Shown: positions 12,207-22,920 of the stretch, piece by piece
How positions within the stretch are numbered: the first letter of the stretch is position 1
Layout: every line of letters begins with the position of its first letter
DNA from: Bacillus alveayuensis
Lineage (GTDB): Bacteria; Bacillota; Bacilli; Bacillales; Aeribacillaceae
Direction of reading: 5' to 3'
Assembly: GCA_030812955.1 (NCBI GenBank)
Contig: JAUSTR010000005.1
Coordinates: forward strand, 92,210 to 156,209
Length of the DNA stretch: 64,000 nt
The notes under the pieces: generated by a model
The model's database searches: none
Told to the model about the DNA's origin: nothing
The model's input: only the letters and a program-made list of their open reading frames with translations
Made by a program: the position numbers and the translations under genes

Positions 12207-13346
12207 TTATTTCGTTAACATTCTTGAAATAACAAGACGTTGAATTTCCTGTGTTCCTTCATATATTTGCGTAATTTTAGCATCACGCATAAAACGTTCG
12301 ACTGGATAATCCTTTGTATAGCCATATCCCCCGAATATTTGAACAGCTTCTGTCGTTACCTTCATCGCTATATCTCCTGCAAATAGCTTCGACATGGCTG
12401 ATTCTTTTCCGTAAGGCAGTCCTTCTGATTCAAGCCATGCTGCTTGATAGGTTAATAGTCTAGCTGCTTCTATTTGTGTGGCCATATCTGCGAGCTTAAA
12501 GGCAATCCCTTGATTAGCAGCAATCGGTCTGCCGAATTGGTGACGTTCTTTCGCATATTGAACAGCTGCATCAAGAGCTCCTTGAGCGATCCCAACAGCT
12601 TGTGCAGCAATACCATTTCGTCCGCCATCCAATGTCATCATGGCAATTTTAAATCCATCTCCTTCCTTGCCAAGTAAGTTTTCTTTCGGAACTTTACAAT
12701 CTTCAAATATAATTTCAGTCGTAGGAGATGAACGAATACCAAGCTTCTTTTCTTTCTTTCCAACTGAAAAACCAGGAAAATCTTTCTCAATGATAAATGC
12801 ACTTGTTCCTTTATGCTTTTGAGATGGATCTGTTAATGCAAAAACAACATAAATATCGGCAACTCCACCATTTGTAATAAAAATTTTTGATCCATTTAAG
12901 ATATAGTGATCTCCTTCTAGCCGTGCCGTTGTCCGCATTGCACCAGCGTCTGATCCTGATCCTGGTTCTGTTAACCCGTATGCACCGATTTTTTCACCGA
13001 GAGCCATCGGTTTTAAATATTTTTGTTTTTGTTCCTCTGTACCAAATTTATAAATAGGCCATCCTGCTAACGATGTATGAGCGGATAATGTGACGCCTGT
13101 TGAAGCACAGACACGAGAAAGCTCTTCTACTGCAATGACATACGCTAAATAATCACTACCAATGCCGCCATACTCTTCAGGCCACGGAATCCCTGTTAAC
13201 CCTAATTCCGCCATTTTATCAAAAATTTCCTGATCAAAACGTTCTTCTTCATCTCTTTCAGCTGCCGTTGGTGCAATTTCATTTTCAGCAAAATCACGAA
13301 CCATTTTTCTAAGCATTTCATGTTCTTCACTTAATTTAAAGTTCAT
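12207..13346 (-). CDS. acdA: Acyl-CoA dehydrogenase AcdA
   Basis: FAD enzyme that oxidises acyl-CoA to 2-enoyl-CoA, first step of beta-oxidation; electrons leave by electron-transfer flavoprotein. 379 residues. Seen: [19 protein letters not shown] flavin-contact motif, [39 protein letters not shown] and the catalytic glutamate in [10 protein letters not shown]. Very close to B. subtilis AcdA, which is likewise linked to fadF and rpoE. Start by RBS GGGG and family N-terminus [11 protein letters not shown]. Confidence 0.93.
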   Translation of the reverse strand: MNFKLSEEHEMLRKMVRDFAENEIAPTAAERDEEERFDQEIFDKMAELGLTGIPWPEEYGGIGSDYLAYVIAVEELSRVCASTGVTLSAHTSLAGWPIYKFGTEEQKQKYLKPMALGEKIGAYGLTEPGSGSDAGAMRTTARLEGDHYILNGSKIFITNGGVADIYVVFALTDPSQKHKGTSAFIIEKDFPGFSVGKKEKKLGIRSSPTTEIIFEDCKVPKENLLGKEGDGFKIAMMTLDGGRNGIAAQAVGIAQGALDAAVQYAKERHQFGRPIAANQGIAFKLADMATQIEAARLLTYQAAWLESEGLPYGKESAMSKLFAGDIAMKVTTEAVQIFGGYGYTKDYPVERFMRDAKITQIYEGTQEIQRLVISRMLTK

Positions 13347-13439
13347 GTTTTACATCCCCCATGTTTACGTTGTTTTTTGTAATCCCCTTAATTTTAAAAA
13401 GTAAATTATTTTCACAAGTGTTGATTATCCATTATTTTA

Positions 13440-13655
13440 CTTAGACATACAGAATCGTATGGCTGAACACAAGCTTTTCTGCCACATCCCTCGAACAAGA
13501 ACGCTAGCGGGCAAATTCATTTGGCCGCTGATGTTCTTGTTCGAGAAGGGCATGCGTATAGCATGCCCAGTCGGCAAGCGATTCGCTTGCCGACTCCGGC
13601 AGAAAAGCTAGAAATAGAGCCATCTCAACTGGTTATTATTGGTTAATCAACACGC
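13440..13655. repeat. Palindromic repeat family 2, copy A
   Basis: About 210 bp shared with 63612-63826. Nested hairpins: AAGCTTTTCTGCC/GGCAGAAAAGC as outer arms, CTCGAACAAGAACGC with TTCTTGTTCGAG, GGGCATGC/GCATGCCC, and GTCGGCAAGC/GCTTGCCGAC. Both copies end in a similar ATTAACACACCTG-like stretch. Fills the gap between mmgC and acdA. No coding function. Confidence 0.75.
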
Positions 13656-13660
13656 CTGAT

Positions 13661-14797
13661 TTATTTTAATAAATGCTTGCTAATGACAATGCGTTGAATC
13701 TCGCTTGTCCCTTCATAAATTTGACATATTTTCGCATCTCTAAAGAACCTCTCAACGGGGTAATCTTTTGTATATCCATATCCCCCATACACTTGGATCG
13801 CTTCTGTCGCAACATTCATAGCCGTTTGAGAGGCAAAAAGCTTCGCCATTGATGCCTCCTTGCCACACGGTTGCCCATTGTCCCGTAAATAAGCAGCTTG
13901 ATAGGTTAATAATTTCGCTGCTTCTACTTGTGTGGCCATATCAGCCAGCTTAAAACCAATGCCTTGGTTTGCCGCAATTGGCTTTCCGAACTGGCGGCGT
14001 TCTTTACTGTAAAAAATCGCATGCTCTAAGGCTGCTTCAGCAATCCCTAATGATTGGGCGGCAATCCCGATTCGTCCAGCGTCTAAATTAGCCATTGCAA
14101 TTTTGAACCCTTGCCCTTCTTCTCCGATTAAGTTTTCAGCAGGTACAAGCGCATCTTCAAAGGTAATTTGAACGGTTCGCGAACCATGTAGCCCCATTTT
14201 TTTTTCGTCTTTTCCGATAATAAATCCAGGTGTATCCTTTTCAACGACAAATGCTGATATCCCTTTGCTGCCTTTTTCATCCCCTGTCCGAGCAAAAACG
14301 ATATACGTATCCGCTTCTCCCCCATTTGTAATAAACACTTTTGAACCGTTTAATTTATAATAATCCCCTTGTTTAACCGCTTTTGTTTTAAGACTTGCTG
14401 CATCCGAGCCAGCACTAGGCTCCGTTAAGCAAAATGCTCCTAAATATTCCCCTTTTGCAAGCTTCGGCACATACTTTTTCTTTTGCTCTTCCGTACCGAA
14501 ATATAAAATCGGATTCGTTCCAACAGACGTATGAACAGACAAGATTACACCTATTGCTGCACTTACTCGCGATAACTCATGAATCGCAATAATGTAAGAG
14601 GTAAAGTCCATGCCAGAGCCGCCATATTCTTCTGGAATGGGAATCCCCATGAGGCCGAGCTCTCCCATTTTTTTTAAAATGTCTCTTGGAAATTCTCCTT
14701 CTTCCATTTTCTCAATGTATGGGGCAATTTCACTTTCCGCAAAATCTCGGACCATTCTTCTCATCATTTGCTGTTCTTCTGTAAAGTGTAAGTTCAT
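13661..14797 (-). CDS. Acyl-CoA dehydrogenase, MmgC-like
   Basis: Second FAD acyl-CoA dehydrogenase of the cluster, 378 residues, about as long as AcdA and clearly paralogous. Seen: [69 protein letters not shown], catalytic Glu in [10 protein letters not shown]. Closest to B. subtilis MmgC, and its place behind mmgB and a thiolase matches the mmgABC order. ATG 14797 is chosen: an upstream ATG (14806) directly abuts AAAGGGG. Starts 23 bp after mmgB. Confidence 0.9.
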   Translation of the reverse strand: MNLHFTEEQQMMRRMVRDFAESEIAPYIEKMEEGEFPRDILKKMGELGLMGIPIPEEYGGSGMDFTSYIIAIHELSRVSAAIGVILSVHTSVGTNPILYFGTEEQKKKYVPKLAKGEYLGAFCLTEPSAGSDAASLKTKAVKQGDYYKLNGSKVFITNGGEADTYIVFARTGDEKGSKGISAFVVEKDTPGFIIGKDEKKMGLHGSRTVQITFEDALVPAENLIGEEGQGFKIAMANLDAGRIGIAAQSLGIAEAALEHAIFYSKERRQFGKPIAANQGIGFKLADMATQVEAAKLLTYQAAYLRDNGQPCGKEASMAKLFASQTAMNVATEAIQVYGGYGYTKDYPVERFFRDAKICQIYEGTSEIQRIVISKHLLK

Positions 14798-14820
14798 GTT
14801 TCCCATCCCCTTTGATGTCT

Positions 14821-15672
14821 TTACTCGTAAGTGTAAAACCCTCTTCCTGTTTTCCGGCCAAGCCATCCTGCTTTAACATATTTACGAAGTAGAGGACATG
14901 GCCGGTATTTATCGTCTCCAAATCCTTCATGAAGAATCTCCATAATGTATAAACAAGTATCTAATCCAATAAAATCGGCTAATGTTAATGGACCCATCGG
15001 ATGATTCATTCCAAGCTTCATGACTTCATCAACAGCCTCAGGGGTTGCAACTCCTTCATAGACTGTATAAATGGCTTCATTAATCATCGGCATTAGAACT
15101 CGGTTTGATACAAATCCTGGAAAATCATTTACTTCAACTGGAACCTTGTTTAATTTTTTCGTTATATCTTCAATGACTTTGTAAGTCTCATTATTTGTCG
15201 CAAGACCGCGAATGATTTCAACAAGCTTCATGACAGGCACAGGGTTCATAAAGTGCATACCAATGACCTTTTCCGGACGCTTTGTGGCTGCTGCTATTTC
15301 CGTAATTGGCAGAGAAGAAGTGTTGGTTGCTAAAATGGTATGTTCATTTGTCATTTCGTCTAACTGCTTAAATATGGATATTTTTACATCCATCTTTTCA
15401 ACAGCTGCTTCAATGACGAGATCGACTTCTTTTGCATCTTCTAAGGAAGTTGTCGTCTTGATTCGAGATAATATTTCCTTTTTTTCGTCTTCAGAAAGAC
15501 GACTTTTTTCTACTTGCCTATTCAAATTTTTAGAAATGACATTTACTCCTCTTTGTAAAAACTCATCTTTCAAGTCATGAAGAATAACATTATATCCTGC
15601 TTGTGCACACACTTGAGCAATACCGGAACCCATTTGTCCTGCTCCTACCACCATGACCTTTTGTACATTCAT
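14821..15672 (-). CDS. mmgB: 3-hydroxybutyryl-CoA dehydrogenase
   Basis: NAD-dependent oxidation of 3-hydroxyacyl-CoA to 3-ketoacyl-CoA. 283 residues. N-terminal Rossmann fold [15 protein letters not shown]; catalytic His in [18 protein letters not shown]-terminal helical domain with [19 protein letters not shown] and [12 protein letters not shown]. Between thiolase and acyl-CoA dehydrogenase, completing a beta-oxidation set (an enoyl-CoA hydratase is not in this window). Confidence 0.94.
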   Translation of the reverse strand: MNVQKVMVVGAGQMGSGIAQVCAQAGYNVILHDLKDEFLQRGVNVISKNLNRQVEKSRLSEDEKKEILSRIKTTTSLEDAKEVDLVIEAAVEKMDVKISIFKQLDEMTNEHTILATNTSSLPITEIAAATKRPEKVIGMHFMNPVPVMKLVEIIRGLATNNETYKVIEDITKKLNKVPVEVNDFPGFVSNRVLMPMINEAIYTVYEGVATPEAVDEVMKLGMNHPMGPLTLADFIGLDTCLYIMEILHEGFGDDKYRPCPLLRKYVKAGWLGRKTGRGFYTYE

Positions 15673-15726
15673 AAATGAAGTTCAACCCCTTTGTTTATTA
15701 GTGAAAAAACATTGTTTTTTATGAAA

Positions 15727-15848
15727 GGCTCTTTTCTAAAAGATTGTTGCTTTACAACCACAGCTTTTCGACTGTCTAGGCAAGCGACATACTTGATATG
15801 TCACACTTTAGTGTGAGTCGAAAAGCAACAAAGTTTACGAAAACAGCC
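15727..15848. repeat. MITE family 1, copy 3
   Basis: 122-bp element between GGCTCTTTTCTAAAAGATTG and GTTTACGAAAACAGCC, with exact 8-bp flanking duplication TTATGAAA. Internal TGTCACACTTTAGTGTGA hairpin as in copy 2. Lies between thiolase and mmgB. Confidence 0.88.
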
Positions 15849-15866
15849 TTATGAAATTGGCTTTTC

Positions 15867-17045
15867 TTACACTTGTACTAATATAGCGTCGCCTTGGCCG
15901 CCGCCGCTGCATATAGAGGCGATACCAAGTCCACCGCCACGACGCTTTAATTCGTAAATAAGCGTCATTAAAATACGTGCTCCACTAGCCCCAATTGGAT
16001 GGCCTAATGCAACAGCGCCGCCATTTACGTTGATTTTTTCTGGGTCTAGCCCCGCTAATTGCTTGCTAGCTAGCGCAACGGCTGCAAATGCTTCATTAAT
16101 TTCAAATAAGTCGATATCTTCCACCTTTTTCCCTGTTTTTCGTAAAAGCTCATTAATGACAAGGCCAGGTGTTTTCGGGAAGTCCTTTGCTTCTACTGCG
16201 ATCGCTGTATGAGCAACGATTGTGGCAAGAGGTGTTTTTCCTTCTCGTTTGGCACGCTCCTCACTCATCAGCACAAGTGCAGCTGCCCCATCATTTACAC
16301 CTGGTGCATTCCCTGCCGTAATCGTGCCGTCATGATTAAAAACAGGAGCAAGCTGTGATAAGCGTTCTAAGGATGTGTCTTTTCTTGGTGCTTCATCGTG
16401 TTCAACAGAAATCGGTGATCCTTTTCGCTTGTGAACTTCAACTGGAACGATTTCTTCTTTGAACTTTCCAGATTCGATGGCTGCAATCGCTCGTTCATGA
16501 CTTCTAAGTGCCCAACGGTCTTGTTCTTTCCGTGTAATTCCAAGCTCTTTTGCTGTTTCATTTCCATATGTCCCCATATGAACTCCTGTAAAGCTGCAAG
16601 TTAAACCATCATGTACCATGGCATCTTTTACCTCACCATCGCCCATACGTAGTCCCCATCTTGCTTTAGGCAATAAATATGGGGCATTACTCATTGATTC
16701 CATTCCACCTGCTACAATCAAATCCTCATCTCCAGCACGAATTATTTGATCGGCTAACGTAACACTTCGAAGACCTGAGGCGCACACTTTGTTAATGGTT
16801 TCCGTTTTAACATGCCATGGAAGGCCAGCTTCACGTGCTGCTTGCCGAGAAGGAATTTGCCCTTGACCGGCTTGTAGAACATTTCCTAAAATGACCTCTT
16901 GTACTTCCTCTGGTTCCACATTGGCTCTCTTTAAAGCCTCTTTTACCGCAATCCCCCCTAACTGTGAAGCGGTAAAAGAGCTTAAAGCTCCCCCGAACTT
17001 TCCAAAAGGTGTTCTCGCTGCACTAACAATAACCGTTTTTCCCAT
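15867..17045 (-). CDS. mmgA: Acetyl-CoA C-acetyltransferase (thiolase)
   Basis: Cleaves acetoacetyl-CoA (or condenses two acetyl-CoA). 392 residues. Seen: acyl-carrying cysteine C88 in [10 protein letters not shown], the histidine of [14 protein letters not shown], and the second cysteine in [11 protein letters not shown]. Same position relative to the dehydrogenases as mmgA in the B. subtilis mmg operon; the symbol is by that analogy. Upstream gap to fadF is filled by a MITE copy. Confidence 0.9.
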   Translation of the reverse strand: MGKTVIVSAARTPFGKFGGALSSFTASQLGGIAVKEALKRANVEPEEVQEVILGNVLQAGQGQIPSRQAAREAGLPWHVKTETINKVCASGLRSVTLADQIIRAGDEDLIVAGGMESMSNAPYLLPKARWGLRMGDGEVKDAMVHDGLTCSFTGVHMGTYGNETAKELGITRKEQDRWALRSHERAIAAIESGKFKEEIVPVEVHKRKGSPISVEHDEAPRKDTSLERLSQLAPVFNHDGTITAGNAPGVNDGAAALVLMSEERAKREGKTPLATIVAHTAIAVEAKDFPKTPGLVINELLRKTGKKVEDIDLFEINEAFAAVALASKQLAGLDPEKINVNGGAVALGHPIGASGARILMTLIYELKRRGGGLGIASICSGGGQGDAILVQV

Positions 17046-17072
17046 CTCAATCTCCCCTTCGTTTTTTCATTT

Positions 17073-17241
17073 GGCTCTTTTCTAAAAAATTAGCTTTACA
17101 GCCTCTTTTCGGCTGTCAGGCAAGCGATACGCTTGATGCGAACCGAACAAAAGTTGATTGCCGGACAAATGGTATTGGTCCGAACGCATGCTTTGTTCGG
17201 TTCATGGACAATCGAAAGCAACAAAGTTTATTAAAATAGGA
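17073..17241. repeat. MITE family 1, copy 4 (degenerate right end)
   Basis: Starts GGCTCTTTTCTAAAAAATTA and ends in GTTTATTAAAATAGGA, a decayed form of the usual right end. Inside are GAACCGAACAAA/TTTGTTCGGTTC and GCCGGACAAAT/ATTGGTCCG hairpins. No clear target duplication. Between fadF and thiolase. Confidence 0.75.
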
Positions 17242-17402
17242 CAAATAAACTATCTATACCCCATTGACTGAACGCTCGCTCGATTTACTGCAAAATTTTT
17301 TTGTTCATATTCTTCATTTAATGCCTATTTGCCTACTTTATCTCATTCATTGGGACAAAGAGGAGCCTGAATCTTTTAAGGAGACTCCTCTCTATATAAA
17401 AG

Positions 17403-19517
17403 CTATGAAGCTAGCTCTTTTTGAACATCACCAAAAACTGATTTTTCAAGAAGTTCAGCGACATCAAATGTTTTTACTTTATCTTCTACTTCTTTCGCTT
17501 TTGTTCCATCGCTTAGCATCGTTAAACAGTATGGACAGCCAGAGCTAATGACACTCGGATTTACAGCTAATGCTTGCTCCGTACGTGCTACGTTTATACG
17601 AGCACCTGTATCTTCCTCCATCCACATGAGACCGCCGCCAGCGCCACAGCACATACCTGTCTCACGATTGCGCTCCATTTCAACTAATTTAACACCTGGA
17701 ATGGACTTGATAATCTCCCTTGGCGGATTATAAACTTCGTTGTAACGTCCAAGATAACAAGAGTCATGGAAGGTAATCGTCTCGTTTACTTCATACTTTG
17801 GTACAAGCTTTCCTTCTTTTATGAGCTTTGCTAACAGTTCGGTATGATGATAAACCTCTGCTTCAAGACCGAAATCAGGATATTCATTTTTAAAAACGTT
17901 ATAAGCATGTGGATCAATGGTAACAATTTTCTTGACGTTATTCTTTTCAAATTCCGCTATATTTTTCGCTGCCAGCTCTTGGAATAAAAATTCATTTCCC
18001 AAACGTCGAGGTGTATCTCCTGAGTTTTTCTCTTTATTTCCTAAAATTGCAAATTTCACTCCTGCTTCATTAAGCAGCTTTGCAAATGATAAAGCAATTT
18101 TTTGGCTGCGATTATCAAATGAACCCATTGAGCCTACCCAGAATAAATATTCAAACTCGCCGCCTTCTTTTTGAAGTTCTTTTACAGTTGGAACATATAC
18201 ATCTTCTCGTGCTTCACGCCACTTTTCCCGCTCCTTGCGGTTTAATCCCCATGGGTTTCCTTGACGCTCGATATTTTGCATCGCTCTCTGGGCTTCGGGA
18301 TCCATTTTTCCTTCCGTTAAGACGAGATAACGTCGTAAATCAATGATTTTATCAACATGCTCATTCATGACTGGACATTGATCTTCACAATTTCGACACG
18401 TCGTACAAGCCCAAATTTCTTCTTCTGTAATGACATCCCCAATTAAGCTAGGATTGTAGTCAAGTGCTGCTGCAGCTTCTTCTCTTCCCTTTGCTTGTGA
18501 CATCATTGCCAGTTGATTTCCACGTGTATGAGAAAAAGCAAAGGCTGGAACCCACGGCTGTTTCGAAGTAATCGCTGCCCCTTTATCTGTTAAATGGTCC
18601 CGCAGTTTAATGATTAAATCCATCGGCGACAGCATTTTACCTGTACCAGTTGCAGGGCACATATTTGTACAGCGGCCACACTCGACACATGCATATAAAT
18701 CAATTAATTGATTTTGTTTAAAGTCTTCAATTTTGCCAACTCCAAATGTTTCTTTGCTTTCATCTTCAAAATCAATTTTTTCAAGCTTCCCTGGATTCGT
18801 TAATCTACTGAAATAAACATTTGCAGGCCCTGCAATTAAGTGGGCATGTTTGGACTGCGGAACATATACTAAAAACGTTAATAAAATAAGTAAGTGTACC
18901 CACCAAGCCACATAAAAAATGACGGCAGCACCAGCTTCTCCTACAAAGCTAAGTAGAAAAGCAAACGATGAGGCTATGGGCTCACTCCATGAAAGCTCAT
19001 GGCCATGCCATATGATATTCATCCCGTTTCCTAGGAGAACAGATAACATTAATCCACCGATAAAAATCAGTACTAATCCTGATTTAAACCCTCTTTTTAA
19101 ACGAACAAGCTTTTCAATATATCTTCTATAAAATGCTGCTACTACTGCGACTAAAATGAGGAATGTAACTATTTCTTGGAAAAATGTAAACAATGGATAC
19201 AGAGGACCGAATGGTAGATGACTATTAGGTACTAGCCCTTTCACAATGAAGTCAATAGCGCCGAATTGGACAAGGATAAAACCATAGAAGAAAATGACAT
19301 GCACCCATCCCATTTTTTTATCTTTTAACAGCTTTTTCTGTCCAAACACATTTACCCATATTCTCTCTAATCTTTCTTTTACTCTTCCGTCAAACTCTGC
19401 TTTTTGGCCAAGTTTAATATAGGAAATTCGCGTTTTTATTAAGTAAGCGAACAAATAAATAGCGTAAGCGGTTACAAACAAAAACGCAATAAAATTCACC
19501 CAAAGCAATGTATTCAT
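17403..19517 (-). CDS. fadF: Membrane iron-sulfur oxidoreductase FadF
   Basis: 704-residue membrane protein thought to pass electrons from reduced electron-transfer flavoprotein to the quinone pool during beta-oxidation. N-terminal half: about six membrane segments with NarI/HdrE-like character (histidines in GWVHVIFFYGF, WHGHELSW, WWVHLLILLTF). Then two 4Fe-4S sites, CVECGRCTNMCP and CTTCRNCEDQCP, and two CCG domains (HDSCYLGRYN, CCGAGGGLMW, SGCPYC). ATG 19517 follows GGGGGAG. First gene of the acyl-CoA cluster, as in B. subtilis near acdA. Confidence 0.93.
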   Translation of the reverse strand: MNTLLWVNFIAFLFVTAYAIYLFAYLIKTRISYIKLGQKAEFDGRVKERLERIWVNVFGQKKLLKDKKMGWVHVIFFYGFILVQFGAIDFIVKGLVPNSHLPFGPLYPLFTFFQEIVTFLILVAVVAAFYRRYIEKLVRLKRGFKSGLVLIFIGGLMLSVLLGNGMNIIWHGHELSWSEPIASSFAFLLSFVGEAGAAVIFYVAWWVHLLILLTFLVYVPQSKHAHLIAGPANVYFSRLTNPGKLEKIDFEDESKETFGVGKIEDFKQNQLIDLYACVECGRCTNMCPATGTGKMLSPMDLIIKLRDHLTDKGAAITSKQPWVPAFAFSHTRGNQLAMMSQAKGREEAAAALDYNPSLIGDVITEEEIWACTTCRNCEDQCPVMNEHVDKIIDLRRYLVLTEGKMDPEAQRAMQNIERQGNPWGLNRKEREKWREAREDVYVPTVKELQKEGGEFEYLFWVGSMGSFDNRSQKIALSFAKLLNEAGVKFAILGNKEKNSGDTPRRLGNEFLFQELAAKNIAEFEKNNVKKIVTIDPHAYNVFKNEYPDFGLEAEVYHHTELLAKLIKEGKLVPKYEVNETITFHDSCYLGRYNEVYNPPREIIKSIPGVKLVEMERNRETGMCCGAGGGLMWMEEDTGARINVARTEQALAVNPSVISSGCPYCLTMLSDGTKAKEVEDKVKTFDVAELLEKSVFGDVQKELAS

Positions 19518-19591
19518 CAAACTCCCCCATTCTCCCCACAGTCATCACAAAAATTCGAAACGTATAAAATTTTCTGATGTTTCTTACTTCT

Positions 19592-19619
19592 ATTATATAT
19601 TGAATGAGCATTCAGTCAA
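19592..19619 (-). promoter_or_regulatory. fadF promoter with palindromic operator
   Basis: TTGACT (19614-19619), 16-base spacer, TATAAT (19592-19597). The spacer holds TGAATGCTCATTCA (19601-19614), a 6-2-6 palindrome whose right half equals the TCATTCA half-site of B. subtilis FadR boxes, though the centre is shorter. A repressor bound here would block polymerase. Candidate binders: the local TetR protein or a FadR orthologue. Confidence 0.6.
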
Positions 19620-19694
19620 CACTTTTCTTGCAATTTCATATTTTTTCTATAATGGGGAAAATCTAAATAGAAGGATTTTTTGAATGGGGGAGTC

Positions 19695-20900
19695 ATGGTG
19701 AATGCGTTATATTGGGTACTTTTAGGCATAATTTTTCTTTCCATCTGGTTTACATTAGACTATAACTTTGGGAAAAAATACTATGTCAAGAGGAGAAAAA
19801 ATCACTCCTTTAACAAACGATGGAGCGATATATATTTATACACAGATGGTATTCATTTATATAAAGATTTGTTTACAGATATTGAGAAAAGCCATCAATC
19901 GATTCATATATTATTTTATATCGTACGAAATGATTCGGTAGGCCAAAAATTTCTCTCCTTATTATCACAAAAGGCACAAGAAGGGGTGGAAGTTAAATTA
20001 TTGTTGGATTACATCGGGTCTTTCAAACTAAAGTTTTCAATGATTAAACGATTAAAGGAAAATGGTGTCGATGTAGCCTTTTCACGAAAACCGCGGCTAC
20101 CTTTCCTGTTTTATACGTTCCAATCGCGTAATCATCGTAAGATTGCCGTCATTGATAGTAAGGTAGGTTATGTAGGTGGATTTAATATTGGAAAAGAATA
20201 TATTGGACAAAACCGAAAATTAGGTTTTTGGCGTGATTACCATATTAAATGTAAAGGTGAAGGGGTTTATGACCTGCAAACACAGTTTCTTGATGATTGG
20301 TTAGAAGCTACTAAAGTAGATCTTCGCCAATCACGAAGTTATTTCCCCCCGTTACATAAAGGAAGTTGCTTACAACAATTTATACCAACTTATGGAAATC
20401 ACCTTGAATATTATTTTATTTCGCTTATTCGAATGGCAAAAAAGGAGCTTTTTATTTGTTCTCCTTATTTCATACCGAGCCGAAAACTACAGCAAGAATT
20501 ATTAGCAGCGTTAAAACAAGGTGTACATATTACAGTGATCGTCCCGATTAAATCTGATCATCTATTTGTCAAAGAAGCTTCTTATTCGTATTTTGGCCCA
20601 CTTCTTAAGTTAGGCTGCAACATTTACCAATACGATGGCGGCTTTTATCATGCGAAAGTCATCGTTGTTGATGATAAATGTTGTGATATTGGAACGGCTA
20701 ATTTCGATAATAGAAGTTTATTTTTAAACGAAGAAATGAATTGTTTTGTATTTGATCAAGCGTTTATTCAATTAGTGAAAGATGTCATTAAGCATGACCT
20801 AAAAAAGGCAAAGAAGCTAACATATGAGCAATACGAAAAATATAAGAATAGCCATCGTATAGAGATTGCTGCTGCTACACTTCTCTTTCCATTTTTATAA
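19695..20900 (+). CDS. clsB: Cardiolipin synthase, ClsB/YwjE type
   Basis: Phospholipase D superfamily membrane enzyme that joins two phosphatidylglycerols into cardiolipin. One N-terminal membrane segment, then two PLD domains with HKD motifs: NHRKIAVID...GGFNIG and YHAKVIVVDD...GTANFDNRS. About 400 residues, a single-TM form like B. subtilis YwjE, which is in the same place. Start is uncertain among TTG 19680, ATG 19695 and GTG 19698; GGGGGAG sits right before the last two. Divergent from fadF. Confidence 0.9.
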   Translation: MVNALYWVLLGIIFLSIWFTLDYNFGKKYYVKRRKNHSFNKRWSDIYLYTDGIHLYKDLFTDIEKSHQSIHILFYIVRNDSVGQKFLSLLSQKAQEGVEVKLLLDYIGSFKLKFSMIKRLKENGVDVAFSRKPRLPFLFYTFQSRNHRKIAVIDSKVGYVGGFNIGKEYIGQNRKLGFWRDYHIKCKGEGVYDLQTQFLDDWLEATKVDLRQSRSYFPPLHKGSCLQQFIPTYGNHLEYYFISLIRMAKKELFICSPYFIPSRKLQQELLAALKQGVHITVIVPIKSDHLFVKEASYSYFGPLLKLGCNIYQYDGGFYHAKVIVVDDKCCDIGTANFDNRSLFLNEEMNCFVFDQAFIQLVKDVIKHDLKKAKKLTYEQYEKYKNSHRIEIAAATLLFPFL

Positions 20901-20914
20901 ATTGGAAGCAAATG

Positions 20915-20945
20915 AGGAAGACTACTTACTTGTCTTCCTTTTTTA
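20915..20945 (+). terminator. Terminator of clsB
   Basis: GGAAGAC, loop of nine, GTCTTCC, then TTTTTT; 15 bp after the stop codon. Confidence 0.85.
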
Positions 20946-21022
20946 AGCTTTCAAAAGACCTTCTTTCTCCTCATCAATGTAAGGTATTCCCATCTTTTGT
21001 ACCAAAAAATATCTAATCCTTA

Positions 21023-21051
21023 TTTACATTTTACTAGTTTTTATCTATTAT
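21023..21051 (+). promoter_or_regulatory. Candidate sigma-A promoter before a 14-codon ORF
   Basis: TTTACA (21023-21028), 17-base spacer, TATTAT (21046-21051). Followed by a leader that can fold through GGTTC/GAACC and GGAAAT/ATTTCC arms (21059-21105). Confidence 0.4.
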
Positions 21052-21145
21052 TCTAATGGTTCCAATATTGATATTTTATGGAAATAAAAATTATTTCCAG
21101 AACCATTTTAACATTTCAATCGTCATACATAAAGGAGCTAAAGTT

Positions 21146-21190
21146 ATGAACCGGGATGAATATGAATTAGAACTGCAATCGAACCAATAA
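21146..21190 (+). CDS. Possible 14-residue peptide
   Basis: MNRDEYELELQSNQ, preceded by AAAGGAG with 8-base spacing and by a consensus-like promoter and hairpin leader. It ends 25 bp before the bidirectional terminator of argS, so it would form a complete tiny transcription unit. Acidic, no signal peptide. I do not recognise it; a chance ORF is possible. Confidence 0.35.
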   Translation: MNRDEYELELQSNQ

Positions 21191-21214
21191 GTTTGCTTGA
21201 TCGTTTGTATAAGA

Positions 21215-21249
21215 AGGAGGCTTCCCAATTGGGACGCCTCTCCTTCCTT
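21215..21249. terminator. Bidirectional terminator after argS
   Basis: AGGAGGC ... CCCAATTGGG ... GCCTCTCCT forms a stem for both strands; on the minus strand it directly follows the argS stop and ends CCTTCTTAT. Confidence 0.65.
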
Positions 21250-22920
21250 TTACATTTGTTCCGGAGCAGATACACCGATTAAGGTTAAGGCATTTTTTAA
21301 GGTAATTTGTGTCGCTTTCATTAAAGCTAAGCGTGCCCGAGATTTGTCTTTATTGTCTGGGTCTAACACTTTTTCTGCATTGTAGAAGCTATGAAGCGCA
21401 GAAGCTACTTCAAAAATGTAATTCGTAATGCGATGTGGAATTCGTTTTTGTGCCGCTTCCGCCACAGCACTTGGAAATTCGCCTAGCTTTTTCAAAAGTT
21501 CTATTTCCTTCTCTGATGAAATTTCGTCAAGCTTAAGCTCACCTTCGAAAGATAGACCTTGCTCTTCGCCTTGGCGGAGGATGCTGCAAATTCTGGCATG
21601 AGCATATTGAGCATAATAGACTGGATTATCATTAGACTGTGAAACCGCTAAATCTAAATCAAAATCCATATGAGAATCGCCGCTTCTCATCGCAAAGAAG
21701 TAGCGCACCGCATCGAGGCCGACCTCTTCCATTAAATCACGCATTGTGACCGCTTTACCTGTACGTTTACTCATTTTAACCTTTTCCCCATTTTTATAAA
21801 GGCTGACCATTTGCATAATTTCTACTTCCAGAACGTCTTGATTATAACCCAGTGCTTGAATCGCCGCTTTCATACGCGGAATATAACCGTGATGGTCTGC
21901 CCCCCAAATGTTAATTAATTTATCAAAGCCACGGTCAAGCTTATCTTTATGATAGGCTATATCTGGAGTTAAGTAAGTATAAGAGCCATCTTTCTTAATT
22001 AATACGCGGTCTTTATCATCACCGAACGCTGTGGAACGGAACCAAGTGGCCCCCTCATCCTCATAAATATAGCCATTTTCTCGCAACATGTTGAGCGCTT
22101 CATCGATTTTTCCACTCTCATAAAGTGACGTTTCGGAATACCAAACATCGAATGAGACACGGAACTCTTCAAGATCTTTTCTCAGCTTGTCCAATTCAAA
22201 CTTTAACCCATATTCACGGAAAAACTTTAAACGTTCTTCTCTGCTTTCATGAACAAAGCGGTCGCCATATTCCTCTCTAAGCTTATTCCCGATTTCAATA
22301 ATATCCTCACCATAATAGCCGTCCTCCGGCATCTCCGCCTCTTGGCCAAGCGCTTCCAAATAACGTGCTTCAACGGAAAGCGCTAAGTTATGAATTTGAT
22401 TTCCAGCATCATTAATATAATATTCACGTGTCACTTCATAACCTGCTTTTTCAAGAATGTTGCATAAAGAATCTCCAAAGGCGGCACCGCGGGCATGTCC
22501 TAAATGTAATGAACCGGTAGGGTTTGCCGATACAAATTCCACTTGAACTTTTTCGTTTTTGCCAGCATCTGATTCGCCATAACGATTCCCAGCCTCCATA
22601 ATGGCAGGGATTAAATCTGTTAAATATTGGTTATTCATATAAAAATTAATAAACCCTGGACCGGCAATGTCGATTTTTTCAATAGAAGCTTTGGATTTAT
22701 CAAAATTTTTAACTAGATCTTCAGCAATTAAACGCGGGGCTTTTTTGGCGATTCTTGCAAGCTGCATCGCCATATTTGTCGAATAGTCTCCATGCTCTTT
22801 GTCTTTCGGAACTTCCAAAATAACCGTTGGGATTTCTTCTTCTTTTGCTAAATTTGCTTTTAAAACAGCTGCCTTTATCTCTTCCTTGAGCCGCTCTTTC
22901 ACTTGTTCGACAATGTTCAT
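21250..22920 (-). CDS. argS: Arginyl-tRNA synthetase
   Basis: Charges tRNA-Arg. 556 residues. N-terminal additional domain, class I HIGH-type motif HLGHARG (about residue 130), KMSKRTG loop, and C-terminal anticodon-binding DALR domain ([12 protein letters not shown] ... FYNAEKVL). ATG follows directly on the ywiB stop (TGAATG), so the two are translationally close, as in B. subtilis. No T-box leader is visible upstream; translation relies on the ywiB transcript. Confidence 0.97.
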   Translation of the reverse strand: MNIVEQVKERLKEEIKAAVLKANLAKEEEIPTVILEVPKDKEHGDYSTNMAMQLARIAKKAPRLIAEDLVKNFDKSKASIEKIDIAGPGFINFYMNNQYLTDLIPAIMEAGNRYGESDAGKNEKVQVEFVSANPTGSLHLGHARGAAFGDSLCNILEKAGYEVTREYYINDAGNQIHNLALSVEARYLEALGQEAEMPEDGYYGEDIIEIGNKLREEYGDRFVHESREERLKFFREYGLKFELDKLRKDLEEFRVSFDVWYSETSLYESGKIDEALNMLRENGYIYEDEGATWFRSTAFGDDKDRVLIKKDGSYTYLTPDIAYHKDKLDRGFDKLINIWGADHHGYIPRMKAAIQALGYNQDVLEVEIMQMVSLYKNGEKVKMSKRTGKAVTMRDLMEEVGLDAVRYFFAMRSGDSHMDFDLDLAVSQSNDNPVYYAQYAHARICSILRQGEEQGLSFEGELKLDEISSEKEIELLKKLGEFPSAVAEAAQKRIPHRITNYIFEVASALHSFYNAEKVLDPDNKDKSRARLALMKATQITLKNALTLIGVSAPEQM

